DNA from: Nemertoderma westbladi
Taxonomy: Eukaryota; Xenacoelomorpha; Nemertodermatida; Nemertodermatidae
DNA length: 64,000 nt
Assembly (NCBI GenBank): GCA_032718475.1
Contig: JAUCBJ010007566.1
Location: 1-64,000 of the forward strand
Reading direction: 5' to 3'
Shown here: one piece after another, positions 52,088-62,188 of the stretch
Layout of the letters: each line of letters opens with the position of its first letter
Position numbering within the stretch: position 1 is the stretch's first letter
Position numbers and translations under genes: made by a program
Notes under the pieces: model-generated
The model's database searches: none
What the model saw: the letters and a program-made list of their open reading frames with translations, nothing else
What the model was told of the DNA's origin: nothing

Positions 52088-54632
52088 CTATCTGTTCCTC
52101 CTCACGTCCTCTTCCCTGGCCCGTTTCTTGGTTATCACCGCTCCTCTGGCATCATCCGCTTTCTGCTTCCGGACCTTCGCCGCCACTTCCTTGCTGATCC
52201 CGGTCGTCGGCTCCTTGGGCGCTGGTGTTATTAATGCCCGATACCGCTTCGCCGGTGGCCCCTCAGAATGGCCTGGTTGTCTCCCTCGAGTGGCGTCCCA
52301 TAGGATCATTTTCATTGCCTTTGGTACGTGTTCCGCCAAGAAATCCCTAAACTCCCTCCGGTTCTCTGGTGTCCACCTGTCCAGGTACCGTTGCGTGTTC
52401 ATAACTCCGGCGAACGACGCCGCCGTTGCTACCTCTTGGTAGGTAAACGGTAACCTTCGCTTTATGATTTCCATGTGGGTCTCCTGGTTTATGAGGAAGA
52501 AACCCCACTTGAACTCTTGGGCCTTCATGCGCTGGCGCGTCATGGCCCCGACGTCGGCCCACTCCTCGAACCTCGTGAACTTCTCCTCGTCGTTCATCCA
52601 GTCACACTCGCGTCCGTAGTGTCCCCGAAAGTGGCACTTTGGACATCGGTTATGCAACCGTGGACACGCCCTCATCCTGTGACTTGGTTCTCTACAGTAG
52701 AGACAAAAGGTTCCCCGTTGGAACCGGTACAGGCAGCTGCTTTCCCGATGGGTCTGTCTCCCACAGTAGTCGCAGCCGAGTACCAATGTCTCCCGTCCCA
52801 CCTCGTCCTTCGTCCCAAGCGATCTCCGCGGTCTATGGAGTCGCTGGTAGGCGAACTTCTCTACGTTGCTCTCCCTGTTTACGTCGATCTCTCCGCCCCT
52901 CTCGGGCATCGTCTCCCCGAATACTATCCGTGGTGCCGTCCCCGGTTGCTCGCCCAACCTGATGGTGCTCCCCGCGAAATCCATCGCCGGCTCCTCGTGC
53001 ACCCAGGTCCGCTTGCCGGATCTGTTCCAGAAGGCCCTCGCCCCACTGGCCGTCACCACCCTTCCGCCAACCCAGTCCGTGTCCGAGTGGCCTATCCTCT
53101 CGATGGGCGGCATCTCTCCGAATTCGTCGTCGTCGTCCTCCTCTTCCGGTAGTGTCTCCAATCCCGGTATCCCGATGGATCCACTATGTCCCTTCCCGCC
53201 TTGGCTCTCGCCCGTAGCTCTCCATCCCTCTAGCTCCCTTAACTTCCTTGGCGGTTGGTCGCCCTCGGCGCCCGCTGGTATGGGCATCGTTTGCAACCCC
53301 GACGTCGACTGTTTCGGCGATCCCACCGTCCATCCCAATTCTCGCCCTAGAGACTCCCCCGAACTCCCTGACGAAGTCCAATGAAGTTCGTCTAGGCCCG
53401 CCTGTTCCTCGAAGCCGTAACTCTGTGCCCTGGCCTCCTCTTCCCTCTCCTCTGCTTCTATCCTCTCCCGTCTAGCGACTTCTTCCAGTCGCTTTGCTTC
53501 TCGTCTGTCCGCCTCTAGCTGCTCCCATCTCTGATACGGTGTATCTGTCTCCCCGTCTACCAGATGTCGGCTGTTGTAGTACACCGACTCGCCCTTCAGC
53601 CCCGGGTGGTCTACCAGACCGTCAAAGGCCACTTTAAAGGCTCTCCTGTAGCTTAGGGGTGATCCCGATAACAGAAATGCCCCTGGTTCCCTTTCGATAA
53701 CTACGGTCATGAATAAGTTAAGCAAACTTATCATCATCCAGTCCTCCTGCAGGATATATCGCTTCTGATATACCTTTATCGCTCCTCTGCGAAACTGATA
53801 TACCTCCTGCTTTCCCGGTCTCGCTCCCCACTTCAGCGAGTTCGCTAGTTCTGCTCCGTATTCTTCCCTAAACTTCCCCCAATCCATTGGTTTGTGGCAT
53901 ACGAGCCCCAATAATTGGCCCATCGCCACCGCCCCGCATTGGCCTGAGTTCTCGACCACCCCCAATCCATCCGGTGCCGTCATAGCCATAAAGACTTTCT
54001 GCATATCCAGGAGGTTGGTGGCGTCCGGACCGATGATCCTCTCCGCGTCCTCGCGAATCGCCGATCCCACTTTCGTCGTCGACTTCTCTCTTACTAAGAC
54101 TTGTACCGCTTTCGGCAATCGGTCTAATTTCGGCCCGTCCTTCTTCCCATACGTCCCTAGGTCGAATAAGAAGATGTCCCCATTCGGCGCGGCCAAATGT
54201 AGGAGTATGGTCCTGGCCGACCCTGCCGTTCCTCGTCTCGAACCCGCTTCGTCTTCCACGGTTCCCTCGTCATCTAGGATCATATATCCTCCTCTGTTGA
54301 CGGACTCTATGAATCTTTTCCAGGTCCTTCCTCGGCGATTCCCTCGGATACTTCGGAATCCCGAACTTCGCCTCGTCCCCTTTCACCACGTAGTGGAAGT
54401 GTTGGAAGATCGCGTTGTCTAGTGACGGGGTCCCGTAGGTCCCGACCAACCGCTGTTCGTGCGCCTCCCGGAAGTGATCCTGCAGCGCTCGTGCCGCGTG
54501 ACCCCTTTCCAACCTCTCGTAGTATCCTCTCGTCTTCTCTTCCGGGTGTCTTTCGGTGAAATCCACCAATATTTCTTTTCCTCCTGACTCCGCCTTTCTC
54601 TTCCTGATCAGCTTACTCGCCATTCCGAACAC
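52088..54632 (-). CDS. Element 2 post-pol ORF with triple zinc knuckle
   Basis: Two frames overlap by 14 bp: 54632-54270 (120 codons, MFGMASKLIRKRK...) and 54283-52088 (731 codons). The second is open upstream of its ATG, so a 1-base shift probably splits one protein of about 850 residues. It has a helical N-terminal half, an Arg/Glu-rich coiled segment (about 250-290 of the second frame), a Gly/Glu-rich linker and three clustered knuckles at 504-561 (CDYC, CLYCREPSHRMRAC, CPKCHFRGHYGREC). A helical domain (to about 655) and a basic KKRAREEDVRRNR-like tail follow. This order matches the post-pol protein of element 1. The function is unknown; a second gag-like or nucleic-acid-binding protein is inferred. 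Confidence 0.75.
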
Positions 54633-55927
54633 TACACTCGCTCACCTGCAGGGTGGTGCCTTACCAAGGCGCAATACAGATGAGTGAAGAATTTAAGATG
54701 TTTCGTACAGTTCGATAATGGCCTACTTTCTACTTAATTGCGCCTTTCAAGCTTAATTTAACCTAATTAATTTCGGAGCTAGTAAATCAGCCTAATTTAC
54801 AATTTCTGTCCGTTACTTTTATTATGTTCTAGAATGACTTTCCTTGTGTTGCCACTATTTTACGATTTTAGCCCTATTCTATTTATTTGTTTATTTTTCT
54901 TTGATTCTACTGTCCTACTACTTACTACTGCCTATGGATTTATTCTATTCTCTGATCCATATTCTGGCCTACTCTGTGGGCCTATGCAGTACAGCAGTAT
55001 GCGTCGTGTGGCCACACGATTTATCCAGCTGCACTCATATGCCCCCCTCTCGCTACTAACTCTACTTACTGCTGATTAATATCTATATCCTATTTACCCC
55101 TTTTACCTCTTACTCTCTCTCTTCTAACTAATGGTACTACGTACCTACTAACTCTCTAACTATCGGTACTACGTACCCTCTAACTCTAACTCTAACTAGG
55201 TACTACGTACCTACTAACTCTCTAACTATCGGTACTACGTACCCTCTAACTCTAACTCTAACTAGGTACTACGTACCTACTAACTCTCTAACTATCGGTA
55301 CTACGTACCCTCTAACTCTAACTCTAACTAGGTACTACGTACCTACTAACTCTCTAACTATCGGTACTACGTACCCTCTAACTCTAACTCTAACTAGGTA
55401 CTACGTACCTACTAACTCTCTAACTATCGGTACTACGTACCCTCTAACTCTAACTCTAACTAGGTACTACGTACCTACTAACTCTCTAACTATCGGTACT
55501 ACGTACCCTCTAACTCTAACTCTAACTAGGTACTACGTACCTACTAACTAACTAACTCTAGGTACTACGTACCTACTAACTCTCTAACTCTAGGTACTAC
55601 GTACCTACTAACTAACTAACTAACTCTAGGTACTACGTACCTACTAACTCTCTAACTCTAGGTACTACGTACCTACTAACTAACTAACTCTAGGCACTAC
55701 GTACCTACTAACTCTCTAACTCTAGGTACTACGTACCTACTAACTAACTAACTCTAGGTACTACGTACCTACTAACTAACTAACTCTAGGTACTACGTAC
55801 CTACTAACTAATTAACTATTATTTTTATTTTATTTTTTATTTTATTTGTGTGGGAAGGGCGTCTCGCCCTCAATCCCACCCCCCTCAGTCCAAAGCTTGG
55901 ACGACTAAACTCCACTCTAACTCCATT
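54633..55927. other. Spacer between pol and post-pol ORF of element 2
   Basis: Pyrimidine-rich on the plus strand, containing the GTAC minisatellite described separately at 55130-55815. No coding signal. Confidence 0.6.
55130..55815. repeat. 66-bp GTAC-rich minisatellite in element 2
   Basis: Six near-perfect 66-bp units, each made of two 33-bp halves carrying GGTACTACGTACC, followed by shorter variant units. The GGTAC...GTACC pairs can form small hairpins and CTAACT runs fill the gaps. It lies between pol and the post-pol frame. Confidence 0.95.
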
Positions 55928-58900
55928 TTAAGGTGCCCCTTCTAGAAGACAGCATTTACCTACTGCTCTCCTGTAGGTTTTTCTGTCTTTCGCACCTATC
56001 TTTCCACCTATCCGCACTTCTACCGATCGGACTCTTCCGTCCTCGTCGGAGTAGGTGCCTACGACTCTCGCCAACCGCCACTGGTTGTTGATGATAGTAT
56101 CATCCGTGACGATTACGAGATCTCCCTCTCTTAACTCCCTGTTCGGCTTCCTCCACTTGCTTCGCTTATGGAGCGTGGGTAGGTATTCTTCGACCCACCT
56201 CCTCCAATACTCTGCGCTTATCGCTTTAGCGACTTTCCAACTCTGGCGGGAATGTATATGATCTGGGTCTACACCCCGCATATCGATGGTCGCTGGCCTT
56301 TCCATCAGAAAATGGCTAGGCGTCAACACGTCTAACGACTCAGGGTCATCATTCTCCGGGTATAGCGGTCTGCTATTAATGATCCCCTCGCACTTCGCAA
56401 GTACTGTCCGTAAGACGTCCTCAGTGACCATGTGGGTGTTCATTAACTTCGTCATTAGGCGCTTTGAACTACCCACCAGTCTCTCGACGCATCCTAGCGT
56501 ATGTGGTGCATACGGCGTCCTTCTCTCCCACTTTACTTGTCGTCTTCTCATGGCCGCCCTGACTTCTTCTCCTTCTAAGATTTCCAAGGCTTCTGCCATC
56601 TCACTCTCTGCGCCCACAAAGTTGGTGCCGTTGTCGCTATATATCACTGCGATCGTCCCACCTTTGCGGTCCCTAAACCTTTCTAAGGCGTTAATGAATG
56701 CTGATGCGGTTGCATCTTGGGCGAGTTCTATCCCTACCGCCCGTGTATTGTTGCATACGAAGATAATACCGTAGCGTTTCTCCGTGTGTCGCATCACCTT
56801 GATCTTTATCGGCCCGAACATGTCCACACCGCAATGCGTAAATGGCGGGTCGTGCTGTCTTACCCTACTCGCCGGTAGTGGCGCCATCTCCTGTACAGCT
56901 CGCTCCTTTTTCGCCCGTCGGCAGGTCTGGCACTGCCCCACTACCGCTTTAACCTTCTTCCTTAGTTGTTTGACCCAATAGGTCCTCCTTATCTCTGTGA
57001 GGGTTCGGTTAGTGCCCCCATGCAATATCGATTTGTGGGAGTTCCATATGATCTGGTGGACTATAGGCGATCCTGTGGGAATGATGATGGGTTTCGGTGG
57101 CACGACTATACTGTTGTTATATCCCACCCTAGAATTCATTACTAGAATCCCATCCTCGTTGAGTTGTGGCGACAGCGTAGTCAACTCGCTTTCCCGTCGG
57201 AGGTGCTGTTGGTTGCCGACACGTTCCACCTCGTCGCCGTAGTTCTTCCGTTGTTCATAGCGGATTATTGCCTTGGCCGCTCCTTCCAGATCTATGGTTG
57301 TCCTGATCTTCTTGTCCTTGCCGACTCCCGCAAGGAAATTCCCAAAGGCTCTCCAGTACGCCACTAATTTCTTGGTCTTATACCAACTAGAACTGTAGCT
57401 GAGGAGTTTATCCGTCGGGTTATCGCACAGTTCCCTTCCTGGTTGCACGTCCCTAATCTCCCTCACCATCTGGGAGTATATCTCTTCTCCCTCTGAGTCT
57501 CCCTCTTCTCCCTCTGATATTGGTTCCGAGCCCGGGTCCACCTTCCTCATCGGCGGCCAGGCCTCCCTATCGCTCAGAAATTGTGGCCCATGTTGCCACA
57601 ATACTTCCTTCTTTAAGAAAGTGTGGCGTTCCACGCCCCTTGACAGCAAGTCCGCTGGGTTCTCGTCTGTTGGGCAGTAGTGCCACCTTTCCAGTTCTGT
57701 GCTCGCCCTTATTTCGTCCACTCTATTCGCGACGAATATCGGGTACCTCGTCTTTTCGTTGTGTAGCCAACCAAGCACTACCATGGAGTCTGTCCAGTAG
57801 TGTGTCTCCACTATGTTGGGAATTGTATCCACTAGGTAGGCTGTGGCCCTAACTCCTAGTCTCGCAGCTGTCAATTCTAACTTGGGAACAGATGCTGAAT
57901 CTGGCGGCGTTGACTTAGCTTTGCTAAAGGCTAGTCTGGGCTTGTGAGCCCCCTCTCGTTGTACTAAATAGAGTGCCGCTCCGTATGCCTCTAACGATGC
58001 GTCGGAGAACATATGTAGGTCCAGATTCGTCATGTTCCCGTCCGGGAAATACACTCGCGGCATGTTGTATGTTCCCATCCTTTCCAAGTCTCCTGTCCAT
58101 TTGCTCCACTGTTTCTTGATGTCCTCTGGTACCTCTACGTCCCACTCATCCTTCAATTTATATACTCTCTTGAGTATCTGTTTCCCCGTGACTAGTAATG
58201 GGGATGCTAGGCCTAGGGGATCGTATATCCTTGCTATATACGATACATAACCCCTCTTCGTATGGGTGTCTGCGCCCTCCTGGCTCAGCTGATACTTCAG
58301 TTCGTCCGTTTTCCTATCCCACACGATTCCCAATGCCTTCTGCTGGGATTCCGTTCTCTTAATCGCCATGTCCTGTCCTTTGGCTGTTGTAGGGTTGTCC
58401 ATGGTCGATTCTGGTTTCTTGTCCTCTATTTTCTTGATAAATTCTTCTGAACTGGATTGGAATTTGGTCAGGTTGAAGCCGGATCCTTTCAGGATGTCGC
58501 GAACTTCGCGCCCTGTTTCCAGTATCTCCTCAACCGTATTTCCAGACTCCATACCGTCGTCTACGTAGAAGCCGCGTCGGATCATATCGACGGCCCTACT
58601 GCTGTATCTATCTTCCTTCCCCTTCACCGTGTCTCTCACTGCCATAGTCGTCGTAAATGAGGACGACTTGGCCCCCATGTTTTGTACTACCATCTTATAC
58701 GCTGGTATTATCGGCGGTTCTTCTTCGCCGTTATACCATAAGAAGCGTTGACTGTCACTGTCTTCTTCCGTTACACGGACCTGGTTGAACATGCCTTCTA
58801 TGTCACACGTGAAGGCGTGTTTCCCATTCCTAAATCTAAGTAGTACTTCTATCCCCGAATTGTATATGTTTGGGCCCTCTAGTAGGTAGTCGTTTAAGCA

Positions 58901-61900
58901 CTTTCCGTCGGTCTTTGCCGATGCATCGACTACCATCCTAAGTTTACCTTTCTTTGGGTCTAAAGCTACGTGGAGTGGCAGGTAATATGTCCTGTCCGTG
59001 TTCGGCTCGTCGACCGGTAACTCCACGGCCCATCCTTTCTCGACGTACTTCTTAATGGTTTTGTGAATGTACTCGTTCTTCTCGGGGCTCCGTTGTAGTG
59101 TTTGTTTCAGCTTGCGGAGTCTCGTGAGTACCATCCTTCTATTATCGGGTAACGGTATCTTCGGTAGTTTCCATACCATTCCTATAGTATACCGCCCCTC
59201 ATCACACGTCATCGATTCCTCCACACTTTGTAGAGCCTGCTTGTCTTCTACCGAGGTCCCGACCCCGGTCTCTTTCAGTCCCTCAAAGTCTTGTCTGAGC
59301 AGTCTTTTAAGCTGCTCCTCTGCTCCCTCATCACCCATTTCTTGCATTGTTCCCGCGAACATGCATCCTGATGTCTCCGACATCCTGAATGGTATCTTGC
59401 TCTTAATTGGACCACTCAGCGTCCACCCGAATGGCGTTAATATGGCCACCGGGTCGCTCTGCTTGTCTTCGCCGAAGACCGTTTGCTTTCTCTCGTGGGC
59501 CGTTGGGCAGTCCATGCCTACTATGATGGATACCTTCCTAACGTCCACGTCTGGGATTGAGAAGTCAATGTTGTCCAGGAATTTGTATTGCTCGACCTCG
59601 ATGTTGGTCGGCCGCCTGGCATTGATGTTAATTGACTCTATTTCTTGGATGGGGTCGATGGTTGCCCCATAATCGCATCCTGGTGCCACTGCTGCAATTG
59701 CGCACCGTCCTGTCCTCATCTCTAGGATCTCGTCTTTGCTAGAGATGGTTGTCACCGCCATCCTGCTTGGTCTCGTTCTCAACCCTATTTCTTCGGCTAC
59801 CCATTCCTCAACTAATGTGAAGGCAGCTCCACTATCAACCAGCATTAGTGTTGTTACTGATCGATTGCCTTCCCAGATCACTCGTACTGGTACTACTCCA
59901 AGTAGCACTGTGCCTCTTTTCTTCGCCCCTACCGTGCTCGTTGCCATCGTTTGGCCTCTCCTTTGGCCAAACTTGACCGGCTTCTCTTGGCATTCCCTGG
60001 CCTTGTGTCCACTCTTCACACATCGCGAGCAGATTTTATTGCTCGACGCGTAATCTATCTGGTCTTGCCTCGGTAGCGCCTGCCAGTACCTGCAATTCAT
60101 GGTTTTATGAAGCGCATTTGCGTGTAACTGGCATTTGCTCTTTGGGTCGTAGCCCTCTTTATACAATGCATTGCGTATCGCAGTTATATTCGTACCAAAG
60201 TCCCTACTATTCTTATTGACTGGGTTTGGCCTACTGGACGTACTGGGGTTATGTTTATTCATGTTGTTATTGTTCCCCTGTCCGTCCCTTGATGTTGTCT
60301 TATCTTCGTTTGTCTGTGGACTTGCAGTCCCCTGCGTCGCTGCATATGGCAATGATTGCCTGAGTCTCGGTAACGCGTTCGATGTGTTGTGCTCTGGTTT
60401 TGGTCTATGGTAGTCTGTCTTTGGTCCCTTTCCCAGGCTGTCTTCACTATAGACTGGGTCCGTTATTAGTTCGGCCTCGTAATTTAAGAAGTTTGACATT
60501 TCTTCTAAACCCGGTTCCGCACCCTTCTTGTCTCGAGTGGAGAAAGCGATCTTCCTCCATTTGTTGCGCAGCCAGCTCGGTAGTGCCTGCGCTATCGTGG
60601 TGATGTTATTGGACGCGTTGAGCTCGTATGGCGCGTCTAGCGTCTTCAGCACGATCAGCGCCTTCTCGACTTTGTTAGCAAACGTCTTAATGCTAACGGG
60701 GTTATCCTGTAGGCCACCCGATGTTATGCCTCTCAGCGTCTGCCTGATGATCTTGGCCGGGTGCCCGTATTCCCTATCCAGTGCCCGCCATGCTGTCGTG
60801 AAGCCGCCCTCTATTCCTTGGTATTGCCTCACGATATCATATGCTGGGCCTCCCGTGTACACTTGTAGATACTTTAGGCACTCCGCCTGCGTCAAGTTTT
60901 TTGTTAGTATTTCGTTACTATACATTCGCCGAAATTGTAAATATTCTTCCGGCCTACTCCCGTCGAACTTGAATGGTTCCACGGGTGGTAACTCGATCCT
61001 CGTTTTCAAAGCATCGATCAACGTGGCCATCCCTATCGCCTGCGCTTCCAATGGATTCGACGGGTGCTGTATAGTTTCCCTTGTCTGGTGCGTTCCGTCT
61101 GTCCTATTTCTTGACTTTCTCTGGCTTGGGTATGTCATTGGGGGTAGCGGCCCCCTCCATATATCTGTGTCACACGATCTGTTTTCGTCCAAGGGTCTCG
61201 TTGTTCTTGCTACCATCGGGGTATATTGTTGATATTGTGATGGGGGAATGTCACCCTGTCCCCCCCCCCCCACCGGTATGTCTGGTACTGGGGTTGATGT
61301 TAATATGTTGGGGCCCATGCACCTATCCGCAATAATTCCCCCCTCCCCTGGGTATATGTTATGTCCCTGCATGCTGTAGTCATACTGCTGTGCTGGTACC
61401 GGTATAGGCCTATCAGCTTCTGGCCTACCCGCCGGAATGTATTCCGCGACTTCCGGGTTTAATCCCGTTGTCCACGCTATCCTATCGCCTACATTGCCTC
61501 TCTCGGTATGGCCTACGGTATGTGCAGTAAGGCCTATAGTATGTCCTACAGTCTGCATGTGTTGTTCGGGATCGAAGTTTATTCTTCTCGAATAATCCTC
61601 CCCGCGGCTACCGTAATCTCGTCCGGTAGGTACATTCCGTCGGAAAGTTTCTCTCCGACCCCCCTCTCTACTGTTCTCATCCTCGTTCTGGTACATCGCG
61701 TACCCCTCTCTCGGCATGCAATGCGCCTCGCCGGGTCGCATCTCTCCGGGGCGACGGCAATCTCCCGGAGTCCGACCCCACTGACTCTCCGTTCTCATCT
61801 CGACTACCGACGGCTCGCTGTCCGTCCTCGCTCTTCTATCGTTTGCGGCGATACTTCTACTACTGTCTTCCTTTCTTCTCGTATCAGTGGAATATTCCCG

Positions 61901-62188
61901 CTCGCGAGATCTCTCGTCGACCTCCCGGTTAAACCCCACTGTTCTTCTTTCCTCCTCTGATTGGGCTCGACGCTTCGTCCGCCCTCCCGCAACGTCAACC
62001 TGTCTTTCCTTGCCCGGTCGCACGTCGCTGGGGATACTCGTAATCCCCCTATTACTTTCCGTCGCTGGTTGTTGCGGTTTACCTATTTCGGCCCTCGCAT
62101 TATCCGCTGACGGCTGTGGGACACTCTCTGCCCCCCCCTTCTCGCCGCTAACTCTCTGTTGTGGGGCCCTCGTAGCCCCCCCCCCCAC
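55928..62188 (-). CDS. BEL/Pao gag-pol polyprotein with integrase
   Basis: An intact 2086-codon frame. Residues 1-390 are Arg/Pro-rich gag-like. A DUF1759 gag domain is at 400-570. Zinc knuckles lie at about 686-733 (CSRCVKSGHKAREC). The DUF1758 protease has DSGA at 785-788. RT has CDIEGMF (Asp 1129) and YVDD at 1208-1211. RNase H has FSDAS (1396) and WTDS (1467). Integrase has an H2C2 zinc site (His 1718 and 1723, Cys 1753 and 1756) and DDE residues Asp1789 (CGVDMFG), Asp1852 (SDNG) and Glu1902 (CVERL). A DUF5641 domain ends the protein (about 2010-2080). Every catalytic motif is present, so the element looks recently active. It overlaps the upstream gag-like frame by 106 bp in the -1 frame. 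Confidence 0.96.
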   Translation of the reverse strand: MGGGATRAPQQRVSGEKGGAESVPQPSADNARAEIGKPQQPATESNRGITSIPSDVRPGKERQVDVAGGRTKRRAQSEEERRTVGFNREVDERSREREYSTDTRRKEDSSRSIAANDRRARTDSEPSVVEMRTESQWGRTPGDCRRPGEMRPGEAHCMPREGYAMYQNEDENSREGGRRETFRRNVPTGRDYGSRGEDYSRRINFDPEQHMQTVGHTIGLTAHTVGHTERGNVGDRIAWTTGLNPEVAEYIPAGRPEADRPIPVPAQQYDYSMQGHNIYPGEGGIIADRCMGPNILTSTPVPDIPVGGGGQGDIPPSQYQQYTPMVARTTRPLDENRSCDTDIWRGPLPPMTYPSQRKSRNRTDGTHQTRETIQHPSNPLEAQAIGMATLIDALKTRIELPPVEPFKFDGSRPEEYLQFRRMYSNEILTKNLTQAECLKYLQVYTGGPAYDIVRQYQGIEGGFTTAWRALDREYGHPAKIIRQTLRGITSGGLQDNPVSIKTFANKVEKALIVLKTLDAPYELNASNNITTIAQALPSWLRNKWRKIAFSTRDKKGAEPGLEEMSNFLNYEAELITDPVYSEDSLGKGPKTDYHRPKPEHNTSNALPRLRQSLPYAATQGTASPQTNEDKTTSRDGQGNNNNMNKHNPSTSSRPNPVNKNSRDFGTNITAIRNALYKEGYDPKSKCQLHANALHKTMNCRYWQALPRQDQIDYASSNKICSRCVKSGHKARECQEKPVKFGQRRGQTMATSTVGAKKRGTVLLGVVPVRVIWEGNRSVTTLMLVDSGAAFTLVEEWVAEEIGLRTRPSRMAVTTISSKDEILEMRTGRCAIAAVAPGCDYGATIDPIQEIESININARRPTNIEVEQYKFLDNIDFSIPDVDVRKVSIIVGMDCPTAHERKQTVFGEDKQSDPVAILTPFGWTLSGPIKSKIPFRMSETSGCMFAGTMQEMGDEGAEEQLKRLLRQDFEGLKETGVGTSVEDKQALQSVEESMTCDEGRYTIGMVWKLPKIPLPDNRRMVLTRLRKLKQTLQRSPEKNEYIHKTIKKYVEKGWAVELPVDEPNTDRTYYLPLHVALDPKKGKLRMVVDASAKTDGKCLNDYLLEGPNIYNSGIEVLLRFRNGKHAFTCDIEGMFNQVRVTEEDSDSQRFLWYNGEEEPPIIPAYKMVVQNMGAKSSSFTTTMAVRDTVKGKEDRYSSRAVDMIRRGFYVDDGMESGNTVEEILETGREVRDILKGSGFNLTKFQSSSEEFIKKIEDKKPESTMDNPTTAKGQDMAIKRTESQQKALGIVWDRKTDELKYQLSQEGADTHTKRGYVSYIARIYDPLGLASPLLVTGKQILKRVYKLKDEWDVEVPEDIKKQWSKWTGDLERMGTYNMPRVYFPDGNMTNLDLHMFSDASLEAYGAALYLVQREGAHKPRLAFSKAKSTPPDSASVPKLELTAARLGVRATAYLVDTIPNIVETHYWTDSMVVLGWLHNEKTRYPIFVANRVDEIRASTELERWHYCPTDENPADLLSRGVERHTFLKKEVLWQHGPQFLSDREAWPPMRKVDPGSEPISEGEEGDSEGEEIYSQMVREIRDVQPGRELCDNPTDKLLSYSSSWYKTKKLVAYWRAFGNFLAGVGKDKKIRTTIDLEGAAKAIIRYEQRKNYGDEVERVGNQQHLRRESELTTLSPQLNEDGILVMNSRVGYNNSIVVPPKPIIIPTGSPIVHQIIWNSHKSILHGGTNRTLTEIRRTYWVKQLRKKVKAVVGQCQTCRRAKKERAVQEMAPLPASRVRQHDPPFTHCGVDMFGPIKIKVMRHTEKRYGIIFVCNNTRAVGIELAQDATASAFINALERFRDRKGGTIAVIYSDNGTNFVGAESEMAEALEILEGEEVRAAMRRRQVKWERRTPYAPHTLGCVERLVGSSKRLMTKLMNTHMVTEDVLRTVLAKCEGIINSRPLYPENDDPESLDVLTPSHFLMERPATIDMRGVDPDHIHSRQSWKVAKAISAEYWRRWVEEYLPTLHKRSKWRKPNRELREGDLVIVTDDTIINNQWRLARVVGTYSDEDGRVRSVEVRIGGKIGAKDRKTYRRAVGKCCLLEGAP

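Noticed and set aside
52475-53384. Plus-strand frames of 107-225 codons opposite the element 2 post-pol ORF
   Set aside because: Antisense shadows of a GC-rich coding region that has zinc-knuckle motifs on the other strand.
60528-61232. 234-codon plus-strand frame
   Set aside because: Antisense shadow of the BEL pol gag-domain region.
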